62,248 bases of DNA from Rhodanobacteraceae bacterium. Lineage in GTDB: Bacteria; Pseudomonadota; Gammaproteobacteria; Xanthomonadales; Xanthomonadaceae. Location: the NCBI GenBank assembly GCA_024233975.1, contig JACKOX010000017.1, forward strand, positions 1 to 62,248, read 5' to 3'. The number at the start of each line of letters is the position of its first letter. Positions within the stretch are counted from its first letter, which is position 1. A program made the position numbers and the translations under genes. Below, in pieces: positions 1-8,156 of the stretch. Under the pieces are notes generated by a model. It searched no databases and was not told the origin of the DNA. It worked only from the letters and a program-made list of their open reading frames with translations.

Positions 1-91
1 AAACAACAAAAATGTATTGCGCAATTCCAATGGCCTTCCATTCATTCGATTCGAAACATTTGTCAGAACACGTTGTCCCGGATGACGTTCA

Positions 92-297
92 TCAACTTTC
101 AGTGCTCACCCGATTCCTCCCCTCACTCTTCGCACGATACAGCGCCCGATCCGCGGCTCGCATGAGGGCGCTGACGCTGTCGCGGGTTGCGTCCCAGCAG
201 GCCAAACCGATGCTGATGGTGAGCTTGAGGGTCTGACCGCCGGCTTCGAAGGATTCGTCGGTGATGGTCTGGCGGATGCGGTCGGCGGACTCGAACA
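92..297 (-). pseudogene. Truncated GGDEF domain fragment (third copy)
   Basis: On the minus strand this stretch encodes the last ~67 residues of a GGDEF domain, from FESADRIRQ to a stop after RNRVSTES. It is nearly the same as the C-terminus of the adjacent diguanylate cyclase (340..1236), and at DNA level roughly 106..294 matches 353..541. The GGEEF active-site loop, the I-site and the FHA domain are all missing, so it cannot be a working cyclase. An upstream in-frame ATG near 343 would add a dozen unrelated residues, but I see no sign that this is a real start. It is best read as the remnant of a tandem duplication. Confidence 0.75.
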
Positions 298-339
298 AAG
301 CAAAACACGGGTCAGAGTACGTTTTCGACATCTTCTTCG

Positions 340-1236
340 TCACCCTTTGGTACTCACCCGATTCCTCCCCTCACTCTTCGCCCGATACAGCGCGCGGTCG
401 GCGGCGCGCATCAGGGCGCTGACGCTGTCGCGGCTGGTGTCCCAGCAGGCCAGGCCGATGCTGATGGTGAGCTTGAGGGTCTGGCCGCCGGCGTCGAAGC
501 TTTCCTCAGCGATGATCTGGCGGATGCGGTCGGCGGACTCGAAGGCGGCGTCGAGGTCGCTTTCCGGCATCAGCAGGGCGAATTCCTCGCCGCCGATGCG
601 CGCGGGCAGGTCGTCGGCGCGGACGTGTTCGCGCAGCAGGGCGCCAAAGCGGCGCAGCACCTGGTCACCAGCGAGGTGGCCGAGGTCGTCGTTGATGCGT
701 TTGAAATGATCGAGGTCGATCAACGCCAGCGTCAGTGCACGGCCGTGGCGGCGCGCGCGGGCCAGTTCGCGCTCCATGGTTTCGGCGAAGTGGCGGCGGT
801 TGGGCAGGCCGGTGAGTGAGTCCTGCGTGGCCAGCTGGTAGACGGCGGCATGGTAGCGCGCCTCCTGGCTGCCACCGTCGACGAACTTGCACACGCTTTC
901 ACCCACCGTGACGAGGTCACCGTCCTTCAGCTCGCCTTCGTCCAGTTCCTTGAGGTTGAGCAGGGTGCGGTTGGTGGCGCCGAGGTCGCGGATGCGGTAG
1001 CCGGCGACGCAGTTCCAGATTTCGCAGTGGCGGCGTGACACGCTGGGGTTGCCGATCTGCAGGTCGGCTTCGGGATCGCGGCCGATCAGCACCGGCTGGT
1101 CGCCAACATTGACCCGCTGTCCGATGCCGGGGCCACGGATCACGATCAGGCAGGAGCTGTGCGGCTCCAGCGGCGCCGGGCCCGTGGTGGTGATGGTGCG
1201 CTGATTGGCGGCCTTGTCGTTGCGATCCTGCGTCAT
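340..1236 (-). CDS. FHA-GGDEF diguanylate cyclase (copy 1)
   Basis: Predicted cytosolic diguanylate cyclase making c-di-GMP from two GTP, with an N-terminal FHA phosphothreonine-binding domain. FHA motifs (IGRDPEADLQI, SVSRRHCEIW, DLGATNRT) lie around residues 45-110. The GGDEF domain covers about 130-298, with GGEEF at residue 215 and an RADD inhibitory I-site five residues before it, so product inhibition is likely. I chose the ATG at 1236 over an upstream in-frame codon at 1311 because it aligns with the start of the neighbouring paralogue, gives the same 298-residue length and avoids overlapping that gene. The FHA domain suggests control by a Ser/Thr kinase; one lies about 10 kb away at 11446..13368, but the link is inference. 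Confidence 0.9.
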   Translation of the reverse strand: MTQDRNDKAANQRTITTTGPAPLEPHSSCLIVIRGPGIGQRVNVGDQPVLIGRDPEADLQIGNPSVSRRHCEIWNCVAGYRIRDLGATNRTLLNLKELDEGELKDGDLVTVGESVCKFVDGGSQEARYHAAVYQLATQDSLTGLPNRRHFAETMERELARARRHGRALTLALIDLDHFKRINDDLGHLAGDQVLRRFGALLREHVRADDLPARIGGEEFALLMPESDLDAAFESADRIRQIIAEESFDAGGQTLKLTISIGLACWDTSRDSVSALMRAADRALYRAKSEGRNRVSTKG

Positions 1237-1267
1237 TGCCTGGCCCCTGTTCTGCTGCGGCGATCGT

Positions 1268-2164
1268 TCAATCTTCGGTGCGGACGCGGTTGCGGCCCTG
1301 GCTCTTGGCACGATACAACCCGCGGTCGGCCGAGCGCATCAGCGTGCCTACGCTGTCGCGGCCTTCGGCGATCAGCGCCAGGCCGATGCTGACGGTGACC
1401 TGGAGTTGCTGGCCGGCGGTGTCGAAGCTTGCCGCGGCCACCGTTTCGCGCAGGCGCTCGGCGTAGTCGCGGGCGTGGTCGAGATCGGTTTCCGGCAGCA
1501 GCACGGCGAATTCCTCGCCACCGATGCGTGCGGGCAGGTCGTCGGCGCGAACGTGCTGGCGCAGGATGGCGCCGAACTGGCGCAGCACCATGTCGCCGAC
1601 CGGATGTCCGAGTTGATCGTTGACCCGTTTGAAGTGGTCGAGGTCGATGATCGCCAGCGTCAGTGGCCGCTGATGTCGCTGCGCGCGGGCCAGTTCGCGT
1701 TCCAGCATCTCCACGAAATGGCGACGGTTGTGCAGCTCGGTGAGCGCGTCCAACGTAGCCAGCTGGTAGACCTCTTCGTGGTAGCTGGCTTCCAGGCTGG
1801 AGTCGCTGATGAACTTGAGCACGCTCTCGCCAACGGTGACGTGGTCGCCGTCGTTGAGCTCGTTTTCGTCGATGACCTGGTCGTTGATCCGCGTGGGGTT
1901 GGTCGCGCCGAGGTCGCGGATGCGGTAGCCGCTGCCTTCCTTCCACATCTCGCAGTGGCGGCGCGACACGCTGGGATGGTTGATCTGCAGGTCGGCCTCG
2001 TGCGAGCGGCCGATCATGACCGGCGTGTCGGCGACATCGACGCGGCGCCCGAGCCCGGCGCCGTGGATCACCACCACGCAGGCGGCATGCGGATCGGGAT
2101 CCGCCGGGCCACGGCTGGCAATGGTCCGCCGGGTGGTCTCGTTGTCGTCGTGGTCGCGGGTCAT
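1268..2164 (-). CDS. FHA-GGDEF diguanylate cyclase (copy 2)
   Basis: Paralogue of the next gene downstream: 298 residues, same order of FHA (MIGRSHEADLQINHPSVSRRH) then GGDEF (GGEEFAVLLPETD) with the RADD I-site conserved. With the ATG at 2164 it is exactly as long as copy 1 and begins with a matching MTRDHDDN; an ATG two codons upstream (2170) is equally possible. The two genes lie head to tail with about 30 bases between them, so they probably share a transcript. Both keep all catalytic residues, so both are expected to be active and to differ mainly in FHA partner or expression. Confidence 0.9.
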   Translation of the reverse strand: MTRDHDDNETTRRTIASRGPADPDPHAACVVVIHGAGLGRRVDVADTPVMIGRSHEADLQINHPSVSRRHCEMWKEGSGYRIRDLGATNPTRINDQVIDENELNDGDHVTVGESVLKFISDSSLEASYHEEVYQLATLDALTELHNRRHFVEMLERELARAQRHQRPLTLAIIDLDHFKRVNDQLGHPVGDMVLRQFGAILRQHVRADDLPARIGGEEFAVLLPETDLDHARDYAERLRETVAAASFDTAGQQLQVTVSIGLALIAEGRDSVGTLMRSADRGLYRAKSQGRNRVRTED

Positions 2165-2218
2165 GGGCATGCCCGAGGTGTTTGATGGCAGTGTAGCGGA
2201 GGCGGCTGCCTGTTTGGC

Positions 2219-3232
2219 CTATCGCTGCGCCTGCGACTCGGATTCGATATCGGCGTCGGTGGCGGCGGCGTCCTTGGCACGCTCGGCCCGCCGCAGCTGT
2301 GCTTCGCGGTGGGCGATGTAGATATTGGCGGCGAAGATGATGGCCGAGCCGATCAGCGTGTAACGGTCCACCGATTCGGCGAACAGCAGCCAGCCGAGCA
2401 GGGCGACGATGGGCAGCTGCACGAAGCTGATCGGCGTCAGCGCGGAGGCCTCGCCGAGCTTGAAGGCGCGTGTCCACAGCATGTGTCCGGCGGTGCCGCA
2501 GAAGCCGGTGAGCGCGACCCATGCCCAGGATTCGGCGGTCGGCCATTCCCAGTATGGCAGCGCCGGGAACAGCGACAGCGGCGCCCAGATCAGCGCGGTG
2601 ATGATGACGATGGCGTCCGGGTGCTCGGTGCGCGACAGGAACTTGATGCTGATCGCCACGCTGGCCGACAGCGCGGCCGCTGCCAGCGGCACCAGCAGCG
2701 CCGGAGAGAAGGCGTGGCCCCAAGGCCGCACGATCACCAGCACGCCAAGGAAACCGATGACAACGGCCGTCCAGCGTCGCGCTCGCACGACTTCACCCAG
2801 CACCAGCACGGCGGCGATGGTGACGAACAGCGGCGTCGAATACGACAACGACACCGCCTGCGCCAGCGGCAGGTTGGCGATGGCCCAGAAACCGCAGAGC
2901 ATCGACACCATGCCAATGGCGCAGCGGATGACGTAATAGCGCTTCTTGTCGGTTTTCAGCAGCACCAGGCCGCCGCGGAACAGCAGCGGCAGCGCGAACA
3001 GCAGGCCGAACACGTTGCGGAAGAACGCAACCTCGAAGGGATGCAGCTGATGCGAGGCGTAGCGGATGGTGATCGACATGAAGCCGAAGAACACGGCGCT
3101 GGCGACCATCAGCAGCACGGCGGTGGACTGCGGGTCGATGCCATCACTGCCGCGCGGTGGCGACACCGCCGCTGGCGTGGGTGCGGAAGAGCAGGCGGCG
3201 CGGGCCGGGTCGGTCATGTTGTTGGTCATCAT
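2219..3232 (-). CDS. EamA/DMT family transporter
   Basis: Inner-membrane permease of the drug/metabolite transporter superfamily: about ten hydrophobic segments in two EamA halves (roughly residues 35-170 and 180-310). The first half opens with VASAVFFGFMSITIRYAS and the second carries a typical FVQLPIVALLGWLLFAES segment. The substrate cannot be read from sequence; many relatives export amino acids or metabolites. The start codon overlaps the murB stop by four bases (ATGA), so the two are translationally coupled. The N-terminal ~30 residues are Pro/Ala/Ser-rich and the C-terminal tail is charged. Confidence 0.85.
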   Translation of the reverse strand: MMTNNMTDPARAACSSAPTPAAVSPPRGSDGIDPQSTAVLLMVASAVFFGFMSITIRYASHQLHPFEVAFFRNVFGLLFALPLLFRGGLVLLKTDKKRYYVIRCAIGMVSMLCGFWAIANLPLAQAVSLSYSTPLFVTIAAVLVLGEVVRARRWTAVVIGFLGVLVIVRPWGHAFSPALLVPLAAAALSASVAISIKFLSRTEHPDAIVIITALIWAPLSLFPALPYWEWPTAESWAWVALTGFCGTAGHMLWTRAFKLGEASALTPISFVQLPIVALLGWLLFAESVDRYTLIGSAIIFAANIYIAHREAQLRRAERAKDAAATDADIESESQAQR

Positions 3233-4290
3233 GCGCTCCTGTCAGCCCCGGGCCAGTCGCCGCCGATGATGCGTGGCTCGGGTTCCAGCTCGACGCCGAA
3301 GCGCTGTTTCACGTCGCGCGCGACCTGCTGCGCAAGGTCGAGGATCTGCGCACCGCTGGCGCGGCCATGGTTCACCAGCACCAGTGCGTGCTGCTCGGAC
3401 ACGCCGGCATCGCCGATACGACGGCCGCGCCAACCGCCGCGCTCGATCAGCCATGCAGCGGAGAGCTTGCGCGTTGCCTCGTCGCCCGTCGCGTAGTTCG
3501 GCAGCTCGGGATGCTCGGCGAGCAGCGCCTCGGCCTGCGCTCGCGACAGCACCGGGTTCTTGAAGAAGCTGCCGGCGTTGCCGAGCACGGTCGGGTTCGG
3601 CAGCTTTGCCGTTCGAACGCGCGACACGGCTTCGGCGACTTTGCGATGCGTGGGCTGCTCGATGCCCATGCGCTGCAGTTCGTCGGTGATGCCGGCGTAG
3701 TCGAGGCGCAGTTCGCGCTGCTTCGGGAAGCGGAACTCGACGGCGAACACGATCCAGCGGTCGCGCTCGCGTTTGAAGCGGCTGTCGCGGTAGCCAAAGT
3801 CGCAGTCAACGGCATCGATTCGGCGCATGGCGCCGGCTTCGCGATCCCAGGCTTCCACGGTTTCCACGAACTCGCGGACTTCCACGCCATAGGCGCCGAT
3901 GTTCTGGATTGGCGCAGCGCCGACGGTGCCGGGAATCAATGCGAGGTTCTCGAGGCCGGGCAGGTCGCGCGCCAGCGTCCAACCGACAAGGTCGTTCCAT
4001 TCGACGCCGGCTTCGGCGCGAACCAGCGCGCTGTCGCCGTCGTCCTCGACGATGCGGATGTCGTCGGCGCGGATCGACAGCACCGGACCGGGCCAGTCGC
4101 CAGCGAACAGCAGATTGCTGCCGCCACCCAGCACCAGCGGATTGCCGGCTTCGAACACCGGATAGCGGAACAGCTCGGCGAAACCGTCGGCGCGATTGAC
4201 GTCAGCCAGCAGTGCCGCGCGGGCCGGCACGCGGAAGGTGTTGCGACCTTCCAGCGATGCGTCGTCGAGCAGGGTGAAGGCGTCGGTCAT
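3229..4290 (-). CDS. murB: UDP-N-acetylenolpyruvoylglucosamine reductase
   Basis: Cytosolic FAD enzyme of peptidoglycan precursor synthesis that reduces UDP-GlcNAc-enolpyruvate to UDP-MurNAc with NADPH. FAD-binding region at the N-terminus (NTFRVPA, VLGGGSNLLF, IPGTVGAAPIQNIGAYG). The C-terminal domain has GNAGSFFKNP with the catalytic serine, and EPEPRIIG near the end with the conserved glutamate. At 353 residues it is the long (type I, E. coli-like) form. The ATG at 4290 overlaps the pyrD stop by four bases, which favours it over an upstream in-frame codon at 4317. It is followed at once by the EamA gene. Confidence 0.95.
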   Translation of the reverse strand: MTDAFTLLDDASLEGRNTFRVPARAALLADVNRADGFAELFRYPVFEAGNPLVLGGGSNLLFAGDWPGPVLSIRADDIRIVEDDGDSALVRAEAGVEWNDLVGWTLARDLPGLENLALIPGTVGAAPIQNIGAYGVEVREFVETVEAWDREAGAMRRIDAVDCDFGYRDSRFKRERDRWIVFAVEFRFPKQRELRLDYAGITDELQRMGIEQPTHRKVAEAVSRVRTAKLPNPTVLGNAGSFFKNPVLSRAQAEALLAEHPELPNYATGDEATRKLSAAWLIERGGWRGRRIGDAGVSEQHALVLVNHGRASGAQILDLAQQVARDVKQRFGVELEPEPRIIGGDWPGADRSA

Positions 4291-5306
4291 GCGCGCTGTC
4301 GCAGCGCATTGACGCATTCGCCGATCAGTGCCGGGCCGCGGTAGACCATGCCGCTGTAGAACTGGACGAGCGAGGCGCCGGCGTCGAACTTGGCGGCGGC
4401 GTCCTTCCCGGAAAGAATGCCGCCGACGCCGATCAGTGGGACGCGGTCACCGAGACGCCTGGCCATCTGCCGTAGCACCTCGGTGGATGGCGCCATCAGC
4501 GGTGCACCGGACAGGCCGCCAGCTTCGCCAGCGAGATGGTGTCCCTTTATGGCTTCACGGTCGATGGTGGTGTTGGTGCAGATCAGTCCATCGACCTCGG
4601 CATCCAGAACCACGCCGGCTATCGCGTCCATCTGCGCGTCGTCGATATCCGGTGCGATCTTCAGCAGCATCGGCTTGCGCGCGCCGTGCTTCGCCGCCAG
4701 CGATTCCTGTGCCTCGCGTAGGCGGCCGATCAACTGACGCAGCGCATCGCCCTGCTGCAGTTCCCGCAGGCCCTGCGTGTTCGGCGAGGAGATGTTGACG
4801 GTGACGTAGCTGGCTGCCGGATACACGCGCTCCAGACAGTGCAGGTAGTCGTCGGCCGCGTTCTCATTCGGCGTGTCCTTGTTCTTGCCGATGTTGATGC
4901 CGAGCACGCCGGAAAAACGCGCGCGTTCGACGTTGCGCAGTAGCGCATCGACGCCACCGTTGTTGAAGCCGAGGCGGTTGATGACGGCCTGGAATTCCGG
5001 CAAGCGGAACATGCGCGGCCTAGGGTTGCCCGACTGCGGTTTCGGCGTGGTGGTGCCGACCTCGATGAAGCCGAAACCCAGCGAAGCCAACGCGTCGATA
5101 TGCGCAGCGTCCTTGTCCAGGCCAGCGGCAAGGCCGACCGGATTCGGGAAGTCGATGCCGAACACCGTGGTCGGTAGTGGTTTTGGCTTCGCCGCCAGCA
5201 GTGGGTTCATGCCGGTGCGGTAGGCCGCTTCGATGCTTTTCAGCGCGAGATGGTGGGCTTTTTCCGCATCGAGGCAGAACAGCAGCGGCTTGGCGAGTCC
5301 GTACAT
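4287..5306 (-). CDS. pyrD: Dihydroorotate dehydrogenase (quinone)
   Basis: Class 2 dihydroorotate dehydrogenase, the membrane-associated FMN enzyme that oxidises dihydroorotate to orotate in pyrimidine synthesis and passes electrons to quinone. Length 339, N-terminal amphipathic region (MYGLAKPLLFCLDAEKAHH) for membrane contact. FMN and substrate motifs seen: NPVGLAAGLDKD, VNISSPNTQGLR (carrying the class 2 catalytic serine) and CTNTTIDR; GVGGILSGKDA lies near the end. First gene of the pyrD-murB-EamA overlap operon, reading away from 5306. Confidence 0.96.
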   Translation of the reverse strand: MYGLAKPLLFCLDAEKAHHLALKSIEAAYRTGMNPLLAAKPKPLPTTVFGIDFPNPVGLAAGLDKDAAHIDALASLGFGFIEVGTTTPKPQSGNPRPRMFRLPEFQAVINRLGFNNGGVDALLRNVERARFSGVLGINIGKNKDTPNENAADDYLHCLERVYPAASYVTVNISSPNTQGLRELQQGDALRQLIGRLREAQESLAAKHGARKPMLLKIAPDIDDAQMDAIAGVVLDAEVDGLICTNTTIDREAIKGHHLAGEAGGLSGAPLMAPSTEVLRQMARRLGDRVPLIGVGGILSGKDAAAKFDAGASLVQFYSGMVYRGPALIGECVNALRQRA

Positions 5307-5459
5307 GCGATCCGGAGGAAGAGCGGGAGGCCGCGTATTCTCTCACGTTGCAGCCGGTAGTCGCAGGGCAATCCGCAGGCATTCCCGATATGCATAGGTT
5401 GCGTCGACGGCGATGGAGGTTGATGATCGGGTGACTTGCTGCGGCAGGACCTTGATGTC

Positions 5460-5909
5460 ATGTCCGGGCCATATTCAATCAGCTTCGACTACCGTCACGG
5501 CGAACTGCGCGCCCATGTGAAGGGCGAAAGTTCGATGGCGAACACGGTTGCGTACTGGGACGAGATCGCCGATCAGATCGACCGTCTGAAACCGCTTTCA
5601 CTGTTGCTGGTCGACGAGTTCTCGGGTCCTCCATTGACCGCCGACGACTGGATGAAGCTCGTCGAGTCCATGAATGGCAAGGGGCTGGAAGCGCTGCGCA
5701 TCGCTCACGTGAAGCCGCATGGGCTGGAAAAGATCGAGTTCTGCGAGATCTTCGCCAAGGAAGCCGGACTCGATGCGCGGGTGTTCACCGATGTGCGCGT
5801 CGCCGAGCTCTGGCTGCGCCATGGTGAGCGGCAGCTTCCCGATGCGCCACCGCGTCGCAAGGAGGCCGCCAGTCCCGAGCCGGACAAGGCGCGGGACAAG
5901 CGGGGCTGA
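5460..5909 (+). CDS. Hypothetical protein, STAS/SpoIIAA-like size
   Basis: 149 residues from the ATG at 5460 (an in-frame codon at 5436 is less likely). The alternating strand-helix pattern (YSISFDYRHGELRAHVKGE; LSLLLVDEFSGPPLTADDWMKLV; LRIAHVKPHGLEKIEFCEIF; DARVFTDVRVAELWL) recalls the small STAS-like regulator folds, but I recognise no family signature. The C-terminal 25 residues are charged and Pro/Ala-rich, probably disordered. No signal peptide, so probably cytosolic. It stands alone, divergent from pyrD and convergent with the DUF4190 gene. Confidence 0.6.
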   Translation: MSGPYSISFDYRHGELRAHVKGESSMANTVAYWDEIADQIDRLKPLSLLLVDEFSGPPLTADDWMKLVESMNGKGLEALRIAHVKPHGLEKIEFCEIFAKEAGLDARVFTDVRVAELWLRHGERQLPDAPPRRKEAASPEPDKARDKRG

Positions 5910-5954
5910 CCTGCCGATGGTGCAAGGCGGTGCCGGCAGCGGCCGGTGCTGTGG

Positions 5955-6245
5955 TCAGTGCGCGCCCAGCGCGGCGATGAAGGCCAGTCCGCCAAAGAAC
6001 ATGAACATCGCCATGATGGCGAGAACCGTCAGGATCAGCTGCGACCAGCCGAGCAGCAGGCCGGCAATGGCCATGCCGTCACCCTCGTAAGTGTTGGGCG
6101 GTGCGCGGCGGATTTCCGCGCGGGCCACGTGACCGCAGATCACCGCGACGATGGAACCGATGAAGGGAATGGCGATCCAGCCAAGGATGCCGAACACCAG
6201 GCTGAGCACGGCGGCGGTGCTGGTCCGACGAACGATGGCGTTCAT
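5955..6245 (-). CDS. DUF4190-type small membrane protein
   Basis: 96 residues from the ATG at 6245 (an upstream in-frame ATG at 6287 adds an unconvincing tail). Two hydrophobic stretches, TAAVLSLVFGILGWIAIPFI and a Gly/Met-rich C-terminal one, flank a polar loop (GHVARAEIRRAPPNTYEGDG). The AVLSLVFGILGW...IGSIVAVICGHVARAEIRR...GDGMAIAGLLLGW pattern is typical of DUF4190 integral membrane proteins, whose function is unknown. It lies downstream of the aldehyde dehydrogenase gene on the same strand, but a strong hairpin at 6328..6354 separates them. Confidence 0.75.
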   Translation of the reverse strand: MNAIVRRTSTAAVLSLVFGILGWIAIPFIGSIVAVICGHVARAEIRRAPPNTYEGDGMAIAGLLLGWSQLILTVLAIMAMFMFFGGLAFIAALGAH

Positions 6246-6327
6246 GCTTGAGTCTCCTGCAGCGTTTGGATGGCGGGACGCTGGCAATCAGGACGACGGG
6301 ATACGACGGATGTGACGCAACGGCAAC

Positions 6328-6354
6328 GGCCCGACCCCGATCCGGGGTCGGGCC
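6328..6354 (-). terminator. Hairpin after aldehyde dehydrogenase gene
   Basis: Perfect 11-bp inverted repeat GGCCCGACCCC / GGGGTCGGGCC with a 5-base loop, nine bases beyond the stop codon at 6363. There is no clear T run on the minus side, so intrinsic termination is likely but not certain. Confidence 0.6.
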
Positions 6355-6362
6355 GCTTCACA

Positions 6363-7895
6363 TCACAGGTCGAACTTGATGCCCTGGGCCAGCGGCAGCG
6401 AGTCCGAGTAGTTGATGGTGTTGGTCTGCCGGCGCATGTAGGCGCGCCAGGCATCCGAGCCCGACTCGCGACCACCGCCGGTTTCCTTTTCGCCACCGAA
6501 GGCGCCGCCGATTTCCGCGCCGGAGGTGCCGATGTTGACGTTGGCAATGCCGCAGTCGCTGCCGGCCGCGCACAGGAAGGCTTCGGAGGACTTCAGGTTC
6601 TGCGTGAAGATCGCCGACGACAGGCCCTGCGGCACGGCGTTCTGCATGTCGATGGCTTCGTCGACGGTCTTGAACTTCATCACGTAGAGGATCGGTGCGA
6701 AGGTCTCGTGCTGGACGATCTCGGCGTCGTTGGTGAGGCCGCTGACAATCGCCGGCAACACGAAATTGCCCGGACGGTCGATGGCTTCGCCGCCGGTTTC
6801 GACCGTGCCGCCGGCCTTCTTCGCGGCTTCGATGGCATCGAGGTAGGCGTCCACGCCGTCGCGGCTGTTCAGCGGACCCATCAGGTTCTTCGGGTCGGTG
6901 GGATCGCCGATCTTGGTCTCGACCTGCTTGTAGGCGGTGACCAGCTTGGCCAGCACGTCGTCGTACAGGCTTTCGTGGACCAGCAGGCGGCGCGTGGTGG
7001 TGCAGCGCTGGCCGGCGGTGCCGACGGCGCCGAAAACGATGGCGGGGATGGCCAGTTTCAGGTCGGCGCTTTCGTCGAGGATGATGGCATTGTTGCCGCC
7101 CAGCTCCAGCAGCGAGCGGCCCATGCGGCGCGCCACGCGCTCGCCGACCATGCGGCCCACCTTGGTTGAACCAGTGAAGCTGATCAGCGCGATGTTGCGG
7201 TCATCGACGAAGTTCTGTGCCAGCTCGGTGCCGGCATCGTTGAACAGGAAGAACAGGTCCGGGAAGCCGGCCTCGTTCAGCGCTTCGTTGCAGATCTTCA
7301 TCGAGGCGATGGCCGACAGCGGCACCTTGGGCGACGGCTTCCAGATGCTGATGTTGCCGCAGATGGCGGCGATGAAGCTGTTCCACGCCCACACGGCGAC
7401 CGGGAAGTTGAACGCCGAGATGATGCCGATCAGGCCCAGCGGATGCCACTGTTCGTACATGCGGTGGCCCGGGCGCTCGGAATGCATGGTCAGGCCGTAA
7501 AGCTGGCGCGACAGGCCGACGGCGAAATCGCCGATGTCGATCATTTCCTGCACTTCGCCGTCGCCTTCCGGCTTGGACTTGCCCATCTCCAGCGCGACCA
7601 GCGAACCCAGCGCGTCCTTGTGCGTACGCAGGGCGTCTGCACACAGGCGGACCGCTTCGCCACGGCGCGGTGCCGGGGTGGTGCGCCAGATCTTGAAGGC
7701 GGCCTGGGCGCGCTCGATGATCGTGTCGTAGTCGGCCTGGGAAGAGGCCATCACGCGGCCCAGCACCTCGCCGGTGGTCGGGTTGACCGGCTCCAGCACG
7801 CCGGCGTCGCTGGTCTTCGACCACTCGCCGTTGCCGAGATAGGTACCGGATTCGCTGGCGCCAAGGCCGAGCGACTTCAGGATGTCTTGGGACAT
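6363..7895 (-). CDS. ALDH7-family aldehyde dehydrogenase (AmaB-like)
   Basis: 510-residue NAD-dependent aldehyde dehydrogenase. It matches the ALDH7/antiquitin group, whose bacterial members oxidise alpha-aminoadipate semialdehyde (piperideine-6-carboxylate) in lysine breakdown. Seen: SAFNFPVAVWAWN, KPSPKVPLSA and FTGSTKVGRMVGE (cofactor region), LELGGNNAIIL (catalytic Glu), GTAGQRCTTTRRL (catalytic Cys) and the C-terminal GGAFGGEKETGGGRESGSDAW typical of this group. The ATG at 7895 gives MSQDILKSLG and has GGAG upstream; the longer frame to 7970 would run towards the tRNA gene. Monocistronic, ended by the hairpin at 6328..6354. The exact substrate is inferred from family only. Confidence 0.9.
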   Translation of the reverse strand: MSQDILKSLGLGASESGTYLGNGEWSKTSDAGVLEPVNPTTGEVLGRVMASSQADYDTIIERAQAAFKIWRTTPAPRRGEAVRLCADALRTHKDALGSLVALEMGKSKPEGDGEVQEMIDIGDFAVGLSRQLYGLTMHSERPGHRMYEQWHPLGLIGIISAFNFPVAVWAWNSFIAAICGNISIWKPSPKVPLSAIASMKICNEALNEAGFPDLFFLFNDAGTELAQNFVDDRNIALISFTGSTKVGRMVGERVARRMGRSLLELGGNNAIILDESADLKLAIPAIVFGAVGTAGQRCTTTRRLLVHESLYDDVLAKLVTAYKQVETKIGDPTDPKNLMGPLNSRDGVDAYLDAIEAAKKAGGTVETGGEAIDRPGNFVLPAIVSGLTNDAEIVQHETFAPILYVMKFKTVDEAIDMQNAVPQGLSSAIFTQNLKSSEAFLCAAGSDCGIANVNIGTSGAEIGGAFGGEKETGGGRESGSDAWRAYMRRQTNTINYSDSLPLAQGIKFDL

Positions 7896-7994
7896 GAACA
7901 GCTCCAGATTGGGATGGAAACAGGTGGAATCGGCTGACGGAGATATGTGGTCGCCGCCCGTCCGGGACAAGCCGGCGGCAGCCGATTCAGAAAA

Positions 7995-8071
7995 TGGCGC
8001 CCCCGGCGCGATTCGAACGCACGGCCTTCCCCTTAGGAGGGGGACGCTCTATCCAGCTGAGCTACGGGGGC
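7995..8071 (-). tRNA. tRNA-Arg (anticodon CCT)
   Basis: Read on the minus strand, the sequence folds as a full cloverleaf: acceptor GCCCCCG/CGGGGGC, D-arm GCTC...GAGC, anticodon stem TCCCC/GGGGA with loop CTCCTAA (anticodon CCT), and a T-arm with GTTCGAATC. CCA is encoded in the DNA (7995..7997). It reads AGG, a rare arginine codon in GC-rich genomes. No integrase or duplicated 3' end is visible nearby. Confidence 0.95.
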
Positions 8072-8143
8072 ATTAGCCGGACATTTTCGCATGAAACCAT
8101 CGCGGTTCCGACCCTCGTCTCAAGCGAGGGGCGTGGACTGGAC

Positions 8144-8156
8144 TAAAATGGGCCGA
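8144..8156 (+). promoter_or_regulatory. -10 box placing the TSS at the trhO start codon
   Basis: TAAAAT at 8144..8149 lies six bases before the ATG at 8156. That would put transcription initiation at or within a base or two of the start codon. No Shine-Dalgarno sequence is present between them, so a leaderless message is likely. I see no convincing -35 box. Confidence 0.45.

Noticed and set aside
7995..8071. tRNA-Arg as an integration site for a mobile element
   Set aside because: No integrase, no repeated tRNA 3' end, and neighbours on both sides are normal core genes.
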